A stretch of DNA of 64,000 nucleotides from Anaerococcus sp. Marseille-Q7828 (GCF_949769285.1 NZ_OX458331.1:62001-126000); one strand, 5' to 3'; numbered from the stretch's first letter, positions 32,269 through 41,574 are shown. The notes: generated by a model from the letters alone, not told the origin. Program-made: numbers and translations.

Positions 32269-33651
32269 TCAAATATTTTCGTAAAAGGCTTTGTAGGCCT
32301 TGCAAGTTGAGTACAAATCGGCCTTTGAAATCAATTCTGTTGGAGCATGCATTGACACAACTGGAGTGCCGCAGTCAACTACATCCATATTGTATTCTGC
32401 AAGTATGAAGGCAATAGTTCCGCCACCACCTGCATCTACTGCACCAAGTTCACCTGTTTGGTAGATGACATCTTCCTTATCAAAAGCAGCTCTTACTTCT
32501 TGCAAGTATTCTGCATTGGCATCGTTGCTGCCACCCTTTCCACCTGAACCTGTGTATTTTGTTAGGGCTACTCCACAGCCAAATTGAGCAGAGTTATCAA
32601 GTTCTGACACATCCTTAAAGTTTGGATCATAGGCTGCTGTTACGTCTGCAGAAAGTACTTTTGAATTAGCTAAGGTACGTTTTAGGGAAATTATATTTGC
32701 CTTATCATTTATATTTAGTAGTTCAAGAACTGTGTTTTCAAAGAAGTGTGAACCCATTCCTGTAGCTCCGGTTGATCCAATCTCTTCCTTGTCGACAAAG
32801 AGTCCTACCAAAGTTTTCTTTGGATTTTCTACACTTAATATTGCATTTAAGGCTGAGTATGAACAAACTCTATCATCGTGGCCGTGACCTATTATCATAG
32901 AGCTATCAAGGCCTGCATTTCTTGCTTTGATAGCAGGAATAGCTTCAAATTCTGCTGTTATGAAGTCTTCTTCGATTATGCCATATTTTTCATTTAGGAT
33001 TCTTAGAATATTTTTCTTAACTGGATTGTCAGATTCATCTTTTAGTGGAATTGAGCCAACTAAGATTTTTAATTGTTCACCCTCTATAACTTCTCTAGCA
33101 GATTTATCCATTAGTTTTCTTGATAGGTGGATTAATAGTTCTGATATTGTAAATACTGGTTCATCGTCCTTATCACCTATTGAGATTTCTAACTTTTCAC
33201 CATCTTTTGTGTATATTACTCCGTGAAGTTCTAGTGGAATAGTTGTCCATTGGTATTTTTTAACTCCACCATAATAGTGGGTTTTAAAATATGCTAGGTT
33301 TGAATCTTCAGAAAGAGGAACTGGTTTGAGGTCAAGTCTTGGGCTATCTGTATGAGCTCCTACAATAGCCATACCATTTTCCATATCTTCGCTACCAATT
33401 ACAAATAAAGCAACTCCCTTGTTTTTGTTTAGGGCGTATACCTTATCACCTGGCTTTAGACTTTTTGCTGCAATTTTTTCATTTATGTCTACAAAGCCTT
33501 TTTCTTCAGCTCTTCTTATGATTTCTTTGGCAGCAAGTCTTTCGGTTTTTGCTGTGTTTAAAAAATTGATGTAATCTTTTGAAATTTCTTCAAGCTCATT
33601 TTTTTGCTCATCATCGATATTTAGCCACACATTTTTTCTTTTGTATTCCAT
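32269..33651 (-). CDS. M18 family aminopeptidase
   Basis: 460-residue zinc aminopeptidase (M18, aspartyl/leucyl aminopeptidase type), removing N-terminal residues from peptides in the cytosol as part of amino-acid fermentation. Metal-ligand motifs: AHTDSPRLDLKP, GHGHDDRVCSY, FVDKEEIGSTGATGM, and CGTPVVSMHAPTELISKAD near the end. ATG 33651 has AGGGGG just upstream and lies 8 nt after htpG, so it is likely in the htpG operon. A second M18 member lies at 41575-42843. Confidence 0.92.
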   Translation of the reverse strand: MEYKRKNVWLNIDDEQKNELEEISKDYINFLNTAKTERLAAKEIIRRAEEKGFVDINEKIAAKSLKPGDKVYALNKNKGVALFVIGSEDMENGMAIVGAHTDSPRLDLKPVPLSEDSNLAYFKTHYYGGVKKYQWTTIPLELHGVIYTKDGEKLEISIGDKDDEPVFTISELLIHLSRKLMDKSAREVIEGEQLKILVGSIPLKDESDNPVKKNILRILNEKYGIIEEDFITAEFEAIPAIKARNAGLDSSMIIGHGHDDRVCSYSALNAILSVENPKKTLVGLFVDKEEIGSTGATGMGSHFFENTVLELLNINDKANIISLKRTLANSKVLSADVTAAYDPNFKDVSELDNSAQFGCGVALTKYTGSGGKGGSNDANAEYLQEVRAAFDKEDVIYQTGELGAVDAGGGGTIAFILAEYNMDVVDCGTPVVSMHAPTELISKADLYSTCKAYKAFYENI

Positions 33652-33659
33652 ATTTCCCC

Positions 33660-35498
33660 CTAAATAAGTTTCCAAATATTTTTTGTAAATTCTACTGGAT
33701 CATCTATTTCTAGGCCTTCGATTAGTTTTGCTTGGCCTAGTAAGAGATTTACTATCTCTTTTTTCTCATCATCTTCTGCATTTTGTAGAAGTTCATAAGC
33801 TTTGGTGTTTTTGCCGATTTCTAGGACTTTTTCAGCCTTAATCTCTGGTGAATTAGGTTGATTTTTGAGAGCTTTTTCCATCTCTATTGAGATATCTCCT
33901 CTTTGTTTAATCATTGCTGGTACATCTTCAAGTTTGTCTGTAAACTTGATGTCAACCACATCATCTGACAAATCTTTTAGCAGTTTTTCTATCAAGTCCT
34001 TATCGTCTGTATTTTCCTCAGCCTTTTCATCTTCTTCTGCTATAGACTTAAACTTCAATCCTTGGTATTCATCTAACATTCTAATTAGAAATTCGTCAAT
34101 AGTTTGGTCTAAAAGAAGGACATCTCTACCATCTTCCACCATTGATAAGGCTGGAGAATTCTTGATTTTTTCTATGGAATCACCTGTTGCATACAAGATA
34201 TTTTCATCAGTTGATTTCATATTTTCTTTGTAGGCCTTTAGTGAAATAAGCTTATCCTCATTTTTTGAATAGAAGAGTAGTAGGTCTTCTAGGTCTGCTT
34301 TTTTTGCTCCAAAGGATTCATAGATGGCTACTTTAATATTGTTGCCAAATTCCTTGAAGAAGTCTTCGTATTTTTCTGGTTCTTTTTCCATCATTTCAAG
34401 CAAATGAGCGTTGATTTTCTTGTTAATTTGTCTAGAAATAACCCTAAGTTGCCTATCTTGTTGTAAGGTTTCCCTTGATATATTTAGTGTCAAATCGTCA
34501 CTTTCAACAACACCCTTTGCAAATGAATATGCATCATCAATAAGGTCTTCGCTTCTGTCCATAATCTTTACACCGTGAGTATAAAGTTGCAAACCCTTTT
34601 GATAATCTTTTGAATAATAGTCAAAAGGAGCTTTTTTAGGAATGTAAATTATAGACTTAAATTCTACCATGCCCTCTACCTTAAGGTGTAGCCAAGAAAG
34701 TGGTTCATCAAAGCCAAAATGTTGGTCTTGGTAGAAGTTGATGTAGTCCTCATCTGTTAGGTCATTCTTATTTTTCTTCCAAATTGGAGTTTCAGAATTT
34801 AGGATATCGTAGTCTTTATAATCTTCATATTTCGGCTCATCTTCTGTAGAGTCCTCAGCAAGTCTTGTCTTATTAACTTCCATCTTGATTGGATATCTGA
34901 TGTAGTTGGAGTACTTGCTGATAAGATTTTTAATCCTAAATTGATCTAAATAGTCGTCATAATTTTCATCTTCAGTATTTTCTTTTAGGAAAAGAATTAT
35001 TTCTGTACCGTGATTTTCCTTTTCTATTTCAGAAATTTCAAAACCATCGGCATTTTCACTGACCCACTCATAGGCCTTATCTTCGCCATATTCCTTGGAT
35101 CTTACTATAATCTTATCAGCTACCATAAAGGCAGAATAAAACCCTACACCAAATTGACCGATTAAGTCCTTAATGTCAGAGTTTTCAACAGTTTCCTTAA
35201 AGCTTTGGGTACCAGATTTTGCAATAGTTCCTAAGTTTTCTTTCAAATCTTCTTCATTCATTCCAATACCAGTATCGTAAACTGTAAGTGTTCTATTTTC
35301 ACTATTTGGAATGATTTCTATATAATAATCTTCCTTGTTTGTTTCGGAATCAGATTTTAAATCCTTGTAATATATTTTATCTAGTGCATCTGAAGCGTTT
35401 GATATCAACTCTCTTAAAAATATTTCTTTGTTAGTATAGATTGAATTGATCATCAAATCCATAACTTTTTTTGCTTCAGCCTTGAATTCTTGTCTCAT
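33660..35498 (-). CDS. htpG: molecular chaperone HtpG (Hsp90)
   Basis: 612-residue ATP-dependent Hsp90 chaperone. N-terminal GHKL ATPase: NKEIFLRELISNASDALDK, DTGIGM and FGVGFYSAFMVAD; middle domain with ISRETLQQDRQLRVI; C-terminal dimerisation region with an acidic linker (EEDEKAEENTDDKD). Normal length. A CIRCE operator and a consensus promoter lie just upstream, so heat-shock control by HrcA is expected. Cotranscribed with the M18 peptidase. Confidence 0.95.
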   Translation of the reverse strand: MRQEFKAEAKKVMDLMINSIYTNKEIFLRELISNASDALDKIYYKDLKSDSETNKEDYYIEIIPNSENRTLTVYDTGIGMNEEDLKENLGTIAKSGTQSFKETVENSDIKDLIGQFGVGFYSAFMVADKIIVRSKEYGEDKAYEWVSENADGFEISEIEKENHGTEIILFLKENTEDENYDDYLDQFRIKNLISKYSNYIRYPIKMEVNKTRLAEDSTEDEPKYEDYKDYDILNSETPIWKKNKNDLTDEDYINFYQDQHFGFDEPLSWLHLKVEGMVEFKSIIYIPKKAPFDYYSKDYQKGLQLYTHGVKIMDRSEDLIDDAYSFAKGVVESDDLTLNISRETLQQDRQLRVISRQINKKINAHLLEMMEKEPEKYEDFFKEFGNNIKVAIYESFGAKKADLEDLLLFYSKNEDKLISLKAYKENMKSTDENILYATGDSIEKIKNSPALSMVEDGRDVLLLDQTIDEFLIRMLDEYQGLKFKSIAEEDEKAEENTDDKDLIEKLLKDLSDDVVDIKFTDKLEDVPAMIKQRGDISIEMEKALKNQPNSPEIKAEKVLEIGKNTKAYELLQNAEDDEKKEIVNLLLGQAKLIEGLEIDDPVEFTKNIWKLI

Positions 35499-35507
35499 AT
35501 AACCTCC

Positions 35508-35534
35508 TTAGCACTCTGATAGACTAACTGCTAA
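35508..35534. promoter_or_regulatory. CIRCE element (HrcA operator) of htpG
   Basis: TTAGCACTC-N9-AACTGCTAA. The left arm matches the CIRCE consensus fully; the right arm differs at two positions from GAGTGCTAA. It lies between the -10 and the ribosome site. Confidence 0.85.
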
Positions 35535-35535
35535 T

Positions 35536-35563
35536 ATTATACTAAGCCTAGGTTAATTTTCAA
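35536..35563 (-). promoter_or_regulatory. promoter of htpG
   Basis: Minus strand TTGAAA (35558-35563), 16-bp spacer, TATAAT (35536-35541), directly before the CIRCE element. Confidence 0.8.
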
Positions 35564-35939
35564 TTAATTTACTTTCTATCTCAGCCAGCCTCTTAGCTTT
35601 TTTTACAAGAAGCTTTTGTATGGCAATCCTCTCTCCTATATATTTTTCTTTATTTTCTTTAATCTTTTTTTGTGAAAGTTTGCTTGTGATAAAAAGGCTT
35701 ATGGCAAATACAAAAAATATGATGCCAACTAAGCCGTTATTTTCACCAAAAAAATTAATCTTACTTACTAACAATCCAACTAGGATTGTAATTATTATAG
35801 GAGGGGTAACTACCTTGTAAAAAGCAACTGAATTTCCAGCATTTGCTACAGCATCATTTGCTATCTTTAAATCCCCTCTTAACTTTAATATGTCCTTTGT
35901 AATATCTTCTTTTTCTCTTAATAATTCTTCTTTTCCCAT
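35553..35939 (-). CDS. hypothetical small membrane protein
   Basis: 128-residue protein not recognised. N-terminal coiled-coil-like part (KEELLREKEDITKDILKLRGDL), two TM helices (about 49-65 and 76-95), then a basic coiled-coil C-terminus (KKIKENKEKYIGERIAIQKLLVKKAKRLAEIE). The second ATG (35939) is chosen because GGAGG lies 4-5 nt upstream. It overlaps the -35 of htpG by a few bases, so both genes are transcribed in the same direction and htpG has its own promoter. Confidence 0.6.
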   Translation of the reverse strand: MGKEELLREKEDITKDILKLRGDLKIANDAVANAGNSVAFYKVVTPPIIITILVGLLVSKINFFGENNGLVGIIFFVFAISLFITSKLSQKKIKENKEKYIGERIAIQKLLVKKAKRLAEIESKLIEN

Positions 35940-35990
35940 CATTCCTCCATAAAAAACAAATCTCAATCCCTAGTCAACTACTTGTATTTG

Positions 35991-36004
35991 CTCCAAATTT
36001 GGAG
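35991..36004. promoter_or_regulatory. perfect 14-bp palindrome at the DUF1858 promoter
   Basis: CTCCAAATTTGGAG, fully symmetric, 32 bp before the DUF1858 start. It is a candidate operator for an unknown regulator; it lies in the expected promoter zone of the gene. Confidence 0.55.
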
Positions 36005-36035
36005 TAACATAGTCTTATGAAAAGGGGGCGCTTAA

Positions 36036-36248
36036 ATGGAAAATACTAATACAACTGGCACAGTTGAAATCACCCGCGATATGCTTATAGGTGAGATTAT
36101 CCAAGCTAAGCCAGAAACTATAAATACACTACTAATGGCCGGTATGGGATGCATAGCTTGCCCATCTTCACTATATGAAACATTGGAAGAAGCTTGCATG
36201 GTTCACGGTATGGATTGTGAATACCTACTTGACCAATTAAATAGATAA
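36036..36248 (+). CDS. DUF1858-domain protein (redox disulfide-type)
   Basis: 70-residue protein. The core LIGEIIQAKPETINTLLMAGMGCIACPSS is the DUF1858 (hybrid-cluster-associated redox disulfide) signature, with C39-x-x-C42, plus C54 and C61. The domain occurs alone or fused to iron-sulfur and nitrogen-stress enzymes and may carry a redox-active disulfide or metal. Start ATG 36036 has AAGGGGG upstream. Monocistronic, with a perfect palindrome in its promoter region and a terminator after it. No nearby partner shows its pathway. Confidence 0.85.
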   Translation: MENTNTTGTVEITRDMLIGEIIQAKPETINTLLMAGMGCIACPSSLYETLEEACMVHGMDCEYLLDQLNR

Positions 36249-36275
36249 ACTCGAAATTTTAACTTCGAGTTTTTT
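36249..36275 (+). terminator. terminator after the DUF1858 gene
   Basis: ACTCGAA-ATTTTAAC-TTCGAGT followed by a T-run, directly at the stop codon. Confidence 0.85.
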
Positions 36276-36289
36276 ATATTTCCAAGTTT

Positions 36290-36805
36290 TTAAATTTCTA
36301 CATATCTATTGTCTTTGCTTAAATCAAACAAAAATCTTATGAAACTTTCCTTATATCTTACGAATTTTTCCTCTCTTCTAAGCTTGATCACTTCGTCAAG
36401 GCTTGCCCACTTGGCATCTGATACTTCTTCTTCTTGTAAGCTTAGACTTTCTAGGTCTACATCTTTATTGATTACATAAAAGTCATCAAAGCCCATAGGA
36501 AAATTGGCCGTTACTAGGGGTCTAATGTGTTTGAAATCTATATCTAGACCTAACTCTTCAAAAAGTTCTCTTTGAGCCCCCATTTGTGAAGATTCATGTG
36601 TTGATACTGCTCCTCCACAGGTCACATCCCAAAGGCCTGGCATCTTCTTATTTAGGGTTCTTTGTTGGATTAATAACTGACCAAGTTTGTTAAATATACA
36701 AACGTGAACCACCATCCTATAAAAGCCCTTTGGTTGGGCAGATCCCCTTATATAAGTTTTATCAGTTTTTTGCCTATTCTCATCGTATAAATCCATTATC
36801 TCCAT
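36290..36805 (-). CDS. NUDIX hydrolase
   Basis: 171-residue hydrolase of a nucleoside diphosphate linked to another moiety. The Nudix box is intact: G-x5-E-x7-REL-FEELGL, from GGAVSTHESS to LGL (about residues 63-86). The N-terminus (DLYDENRQKTDKTYIRGS) resembles the IPP-isomerase/dNTP-type branch of bacterial Nudix enzymes, so the substrate is open. Start ATG 36805 has AGGAG 7 nt upstream. Probably monocistronic. Confidence 0.88.
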   Translation of the reverse strand: MEIMDLYDENRQKTDKTYIRGSAQPKGFYRMVVHVCIFNKLGQLLIQQRTLNKKMPGLWDVTCGGAVSTHESSQMGAQRELFEELGLDIDFKHIRPLVTANFPMGFDDFYVINKDVDLESLSLQEEEVSDAKWASLDEVIKLRREEKFVRYKESFIRFLFDLSKDNRYVEI

Positions 36806-36849
36806 GACATCACTCCTAGAGTATTATTACCCAATTAGTCTAATATATA

Positions 36850-36874
36850 AAATAATCCTAGCCGAAGCTAGGAG
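36850..36874 (-). terminator. terminator after the pyrophosphatase gene
   Basis: Minus strand CCTAGC-TTCG-GCTAGG, a 6-bp stem capped by a UUCG tetraloop, followed by ATTATTTTA. Confidence 0.65.
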
Positions 36875-36878
36875 AATT

Positions 36879-38528
36879 TTAATTATTATTGGTCATTGCA
36901 TTTGTTAGTCTTGGTATCACTTGTTTTTTACGGCTTAAAACTCCAGGAGCTGATATAGTTCCATTTGTTACCTTGTGACCAAACTCTTCTTCAATATCTT
37001 CAATATGCTTTCCTACAACAAGTAGTTCGCTTGTTTCATTGAATATGTCTGTTAATACCAGAACGAAGGTTGATTCTCCGTTTTTGTGAATTTTTTCTTC
37101 CATAAGTCCCACTATCTCATCTCTTAAAGGTTCTAGTTCTTCTGGATTCATAGTCATCACTTGGCCAACTCTGACATTTTCACCACTGATTGTAAAAGTT
37201 TTTACATCACCTTCTACTATATCTTTTGGAGATTTTTCTTTTAAAGAAGTACCTGCCTTAAACATTTGATTTGCAAAGTCTTCTACGTCAATATCAGCAA
37301 TTTTGCTCATCCTGTCGACCATACGTCTATCGACATCGGTTGTTGTTGGAGACCTAAATAGCAGGGTGTCTGATATGATTGCCGCACATAGGATACCAGC
37401 TATTTCCTTGCTTGGTCTAAGACCACTTTCTAGATACATTTCTGAAACAATAGTTGCTGTTGAACCTACTGGTTCAGCTCTAAAGAATAGAGGTGCTGTT
37501 GTAGATATATTTGCTACCCTGTGGTGGTCTATAATTTCAATTATTTCTGCTTGATCAATATCATCTACTGATTGGTTTTTCTCGTTGTGATCAACTAGGA
37601 TTAGTTTTTTCATCTTTGATGAGATGAGGTGGTATCTAGAAATTGATCCTACAACTTTTTTGTTGCTATCAACAACAGGATATGATCTAAACCTAGATTT
37701 TCCCATGACTTCTCTTACTTGATCTATGGTGTCATTTTCGGAGAAATATATCAAATCTCCTGTAGTCATAACGTGACCAACTGGTATTGTCATAGGTAAG
37801 AGACGAGAAGTCATAAATGTATTAAATTCTGTGGATAGGATTGTTACATTGTTGTTGAATGCATAGTCCTTGAGGTCTTCATCCATAGTAGAACCATTTG
37901 TAAGAATAATTAGAGAAGCCTTTCTAGAGATTAAATATTCTACATAATCTGTTCTGTTGCCTAGGATAACTATTTCGCCTTCTCCAAAGTATGAATCAAA
38001 GTCTGGATCATCGTCATTCATGGCCATGACAGTCATCTTTCCATCTAATTTGCTTGGATTTTTTGGCATTACAAGTGGTTTTGCTTTCAAAACATCAATA
38101 ATATTTTCAATTGGCGTGTTTGCCCTGCCAATTATCTGGTCATCCCACACGTCCATATATGATTTGGTGATATTTGAAAGTGAAGCTATGCCAATTAGTT
38201 TGCCATTATCGTCAATTACTGATAAAGAGTGGGTAAGTCCTTCTTGGAAGATGTTCCAAGCAGTTCTTACAGGTATGGATGGGTCAATAGCAAAGGATTT
38301 ATCAATGTTTATATCCTTTACTTGTAAAAGCATAGATTCTTTAAGAAGAGGAGCTTCTAGCCCAAAATAATTTAGGACAAATTTGGTTTCTGGGTTAAGC
38401 TTTCCTAATCTAATAGGAATAGCATGCACATCTCCTTGCCTATTCTTTAGATCTGCATAGGCAAGACTTGCTACGATTGTATCAGTGTCTGGATTCTTGT
38501 GTCCGGTGATGTATACAGTTTCTTTCAT
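36879..38528 (-). CDS. manganese-dependent inorganic pyrophosphatase with CBS and DRTGG domains
   Basis: 549-residue family II pyrophosphatase (DHH/DHHA2) with an inserted regulatory part. N-terminal GHKNPDTDT supplies the first metal ligands; CBS1 (~residues 74-128), DRTGG domain (~residues 130-245), CBS2 (~246-305); then LVDHN and IIDHHRVAN, the DHH motif, and the C-terminal DHHA2 domain. CBS-PPases are nucleotide-regulated (AMP/ADP inhibit, ATP activates in studied examples). It follows the CorC-type gene by 9 nt, so they are cotranscribed. Confidence 0.92.
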   Translation of the reverse strand: MKETVYITGHKNPDTDTIVASLAYADLKNRQGDVHAIPIRLGKLNPETKFVLNYFGLEAPLLKESMLLQVKDINIDKSFAIDPSIPVRTAWNIFQEGLTHSLSVIDDNGKLIGIASLSNITKSYMDVWDDQIIGRANTPIENIIDVLKAKPLVMPKNPSKLDGKMTVMAMNDDDPDFDSYFGEGEIVILGNRTDYVEYLISRKASLIILTNGSTMDEDLKDYAFNNNVTILSTEFNTFMTSRLLPMTIPVGHVMTTGDLIYFSENDTIDQVREVMGKSRFRSYPVVDSNKKVVGSISRYHLISSKMKKLILVDHNEKNQSVDDIDQAEIIEIIDHHRVANISTTAPLFFRAEPVGSTATIVSEMYLESGLRPSKEIAGILCAAIISDTLLFRSPTTTDVDRRMVDRMSKIADIDVEDFANQMFKAGTSLKEKSPKDIVEGDVKTFTISGENVRVGQVMTMNPEELEPLRDEIVGLMEEKIHKNGESTFVLVLTDIFNETSELLVVGKHIEDIEEEFGHKVTNGTISAPGVLSRKKQVIPRLTNAMTNNN

Positions 38529-38537
38529 CTTCTCTCC

Positions 38538-39782
38538 TTAAATAAACTCAACTTTTAACATTTCGATTTTGTATCTGTCAACCTTATCCACTATTATATT
38601 TATATTATCAACATTAACCATATCCCCTTCAACAGGAATTCTCGATAGGTGGTCTATAACATAGCCCCCTATGGAGTCATTTTTGATCTCTTGAATATCC
38701 AAGTTAAAATAAGCGTTAAAATCGCTCAAGTGTAGGGATGGTTTTACTAGGTAGGTATTTTCATTTACCTTAAAAATATCTTTATCATCAGTATCATACT
38801 CGTCGTCAATTTCTCCAACTAGCTCTTCAACTATATCTTCAATTGAAACAAGTCCACTTGTGCCTCCATACTCGTCAATAACTACAGCAAGGGATACATT
38901 TTCGCTTCTCATATTGGTAAATAGGTCAAATATGTGCATATTGTCATAAACATAAAAGGCTGGCCTTACAATCTCTGCCAAATCCAAATCTTTTCCATCT
39001 GCAATGGCAGAAACAATATCCTTCATATGCAAGATACCTATTATATTATCAATGTTTTTCCCATAAACAGGTATCCTAGAGTGGTTGGTGTTTCTCAATA
39101 GGTCATTTAGTTCCTCTTCAGTGCAATCAAGGGATATTGCTTCCATATTTGTCCTTGGGGTCATGATATCAGACACGTCAGAATTCCCAAATTCAAATAC
39201 ATTATTTATCATTTCGCTCTCTTCGTTATTGATGACACCCTGCTCTTCAGAAACATCAACTATAGTCTTCAAATCTTCTTCTGTAACTATGCTAGTTTCT
39301 TCCTTCTCTCCAATTAGGGCCTTTGAAATAGCTCCTGTAATCTTGCCTAGAATAAAATTTATTGGTTTTAAAATAATATCACAAAATCTGATTGGCCTAG
39401 CCACCCTTAGGGCCAGCTCTTCACTATTTGCAGTAGCTATGTTTTTTGGTGTTACCTCGCCAAATATAAGGATTACAATTGTAAGTATAATTGGAGAAAT
39501 AACTGCCCCTCTAGGTCCCATGACCTCAGTAAAAAAAATAGTTGCAACTGTTGTAGTTACAATATTTACTATATTGTTACCTATAAGTATTGAAGTTAGG
39601 ACAGATCCAATATTGTCCACTAGTTTTTTCACCAAAGGAGCCTTGGCAACTCCATTTTTTTCCATTTGTCTTATTTTAAATATATTTACACTAGTAAGTG
39701 CTGTCTCAGATGATGAGAAAAATGCCGATAAAAAAATTCCAATTATTATTACTATTAATCGGATTATATTTGTAGTACTCAT
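38538..39782 (-). CDS. HlyC/CorC family transporter (CNNM-CBS)
   Basis: 414-residue membrane protein. Four hydrophobic stretches form the CNNM domain (residues ~1-180; note SSSETALTSVNIFKIRQMEKNG), then two CBS domains (~205-320; EAISLDCTEEELNDLLRNTNHSRIPVYG and LAVVIDEYGGTSGLVSIEDIVEELVGEI), then a C-terminal CorC_HlyC domain ending near 410. Family members export or control Mg2+/Co2+; the hemolysin name is historical. Its ribosome site lies within a small hairpin (39783-39800). Confidence 0.9.
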   Translation of the reverse strand: MSTTNIIRLIVIIIGIFLSAFFSSSETALTSVNIFKIRQMEKNGVAKAPLVKKLVDNIGSVLTSILIGNNIVNIVTTTVATIFFTEVMGPRGAVISPIILTIVILIFGEVTPKNIATANSEELALRVARPIRFCDIILKPINFILGKITGAISKALIGEKEETSIVTEEDLKTIVDVSEEQGVINNEESEMINNVFEFGNSDVSDIMTPRTNMEAISLDCTEEELNDLLRNTNHSRIPVYGKNIDNIIGILHMKDIVSAIADGKDLDLAEIVRPAFYVYDNMHIFDLFTNMRSENVSLAVVIDEYGGTSGLVSIEDIVEELVGEIDDEYDTDDKDIFKVNENTYLVKPSLHLSDFNAYFNLDIQEIKNDSIGGYVIDHLSRIPVEGDMVNVDNINIIVDKVDRYKIEMLKVEFI

Positions 39783-39800
39783 ATATCCTCCTAGGGATAT
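39783..39800. promoter_or_regulatory. hairpin covering the CorC ribosome binding site
   Basis: ATATCC-TCCTAG-GGATAT; on the minus strand the loop and 3' arm contain AGGAGG just before the ATG, so folding would mask it. Six base pairs only. Confidence 0.4.
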
Positions 39801-39893
39801 TATAATGTATGACCATTAAAAAATAAAGAACTTTAGCGAATTTTAATTTTTTGCGTATAATACCCTTGTATCACAAAATATTAGGAGGAAATA

Positions 39894-41213
39894 ATGGCAC
39901 TTGAATCGTTTAACGAACGTAGATTCAAACTACGTGAACATGGTACAGATACTCGTACAGAAATTATGGCCGGTATAACTACATTTATGACAATGTCCTA
40001 TATCCTAGCTGTAAACCCTGCAATTCTTTCTGACGCGGGAATGGATGGAGGAGCGGTATTTACTGCAACAATCCTTGCATCAATAGTTGCAATGCTTTGC
40101 ATGGCATTTTATGCAAATATGCCTTTTGGCCTATCAGCAGGCATGGGATTAAATGCGTTTTTTGCCTATACAGTTGTAAGCCAAATGGGGATGAGTTGGC
40201 AATTTGCACTAACAGCAGTATTTCTTGAAGGTCTTATATTTATAATTTTATCATTCACCGGCATACGCGAATCACTCTTCAATGCTATCCCAATTAACCT
40301 TAAAAAAGCAGTATCAGTTGCTATAGGACTATTTATAGCCCTAATCGGTTTGATAAACGCAGGTATCGTTGGAGTAGGAGAAATATCTCTAGAGCTTTCA
40401 AACATAGCATCTGCTGAAGGTTTTGTATTCTTTTTTGCACTTATAGTAATGATAGTACTTACAGCAAGAGGTGTTAAAGGAGCCCTATTATGGGGAATCT
40501 TAGCTTCAACTATAGTTGGCCTTATCACAGGAGTAACACATTTTCCAGAAGGAAATACTATTATGTCCCTACCACCAACAATAAAACCAATAGCATTTCA
40601 GTTAGACTTTTCTAACATTTTTTCCTTTGAAATGTTCTCAGTTTTATTCTCATTTTTATTTGTAGACATCTTTGATACCCTAGGAACCCTAACAGGGGTT
40701 GCAACAAAAGCAAAAATGCTTGATAAAGATGGCAACCTACCTGATGGATCAAAGGCTCTATTAGCAGATGCAGTAGGTACAACACTCGGAGCATTATTAG
40801 GAACATCAACAATTACTACCTTTGTAGAATCATCTGCAGGTGTAGCAGAAGGTGGAAGAACAGGTTTAACAGCCCTATCAACAGCAGCATGCTTTGCAAT
40901 TGCAGCATTTTTCTTCCCATTATTTTCAATAATCCCAGCTCAAGCAACAGCGGCAGCACTCGTAGTAGTAGGATTATTTATGCTATCAACAGTAGTAGAA
41001 ATCAATTTCTCAGACATCACAGAAGCTTTCCCAGCATTCATGACCATACTAATGATGCCTGCAACATATTCTATAGCTGAAGGTATATCATTTGGAATGA
41101 TCTCATATGCAGGAATTAAACTACTAACAGGTCGTGGCAAAGAAGTAAGTCCGCTTGTATATGGCCTTGCAGTAATATTTTTACTAAGATATATAGTTCC
41201 AGTTTTCCTATAA
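39894..41213 (+). CDS. NCS2 family purine permease
   Basis: 439-residue permease of the AzgA/PbuG branch of NCS2, importing hypoxanthine/guanine with protons. FKLREHGTDTRTEIMAGITTFMTMSYILAVNPAIL is the hallmark N-terminus; about 12-14 TM helices follow; GTSTITTFVESSAGVAEGGRTGLTAL is the conserved substrate-region segment. ATG 39894 has TAGGAGG upstream and a TATAAT at 39856-39861. No purine riboswitch is seen before it. It may work with Xpt, encoded 1.7 kb downstream. Confidence 0.92.
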   Translation: MALESFNERRFKLREHGTDTRTEIMAGITTFMTMSYILAVNPAILSDAGMDGGAVFTATILASIVAMLCMAFYANMPFGLSAGMGLNAFFAYTVVSQMGMSWQFALTAVFLEGLIFIILSFTGIRESLFNAIPINLKKAVSVAIGLFIALIGLINAGIVGVGEISLELSNIASAEGFVFFFALIVMIVLTARGVKGALLWGILASTIVGLITGVTHFPEGNTIMSLPPTIKPIAFQLDFSNIFSFEMFSVLFSFLFVDIFDTLGTLTGVATKAKMLDKDGNLPDGSKALLADAVGTTLGALLGTSTITTFVESSAGVAEGGRTGLTALSTAACFAIAAFFFPLFSIIPAQATAAALVVVGLFMLSTVVEINFSDITEAFPAFMTILMMPATYSIAEGISFGMISYAGIKLLTGRGKEVSPLVYGLAVIFLLRYIVPVFL

Positions 41214-41232
41214 GAACAAAAAACAATCAAAA

Positions 41233-41265
41233 AAAGATTGCCATAAAATTGCGGCAATCTTTTTA
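41233..41265. terminator. bidirectional terminator between the permease and MTH1187 genes
   Basis: AAAGATTGCC-ATAAAATTGC-GGCAATCTTT, with T-runs on both strands. Confidence 0.9.
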
Positions 41266-41268
41266 AAT

Positions 41269-41565
41269 TTACAATTTTTCATTAACAGATTTGATTTTTT
41301 CTTCCATATGAGCTTCTTTGTCTCTCCTGTCATCCATCTTAATAACAGAATAAACTCTCTTAGCTCCTGCATCAAAGACTTCTTCTTGCATTTGTCTAAC
41401 AACTTTTAATAATTCGTCTGGGTCCCCCTCAAGAACTGTGCCCATAGGGTTTAACTCATGCTTTATCCCAGATTCTTTGAGTATCTTACTAGCTGCTGCT
41501 ACATATTTACTCACAGATGTAGCCTCAGTTCCAATTGGTACCAATGTTAGTTCAAGTATAGCCAT
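41269..41565 (-). CDS. MTH1187 family thiamine-binding protein
   Basis: 98-residue cytosolic protein of the MTH1187/YkoF-like family (DUF77), with ferredoxin-like fold; relatives bind thiamine or HMP. Recognised by AILELTLVPIGTEATSVSKYVA, GIKHELNPMGTVLEGD and VYSVIKMDDRRDKEAHMEEK. It is 9 nt after the M18 peptidase gene, in the same transcript, with a shared terminator. Together with the NitT/TauT-type ABC transporter elsewhere it hints at vitamin handling, but no direct link is seen. Confidence 0.88.
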   Translation of the reverse strand: MAILELTLVPIGTEATSVSKYVAAASKILKESGIKHELNPMGTVLEGDPDELLKVVRQMQEEVFDAGAKRVYSVIKMDDRRDKEAHMEEKIKSVNEKL

Positions 41566-41574
41566 TTCTTCTCC

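Noticed and set aside
39840-39893. Purine riboswitch before the NCS2 permease
   Set aside because: No aptamer-like pairing; the leader is short.
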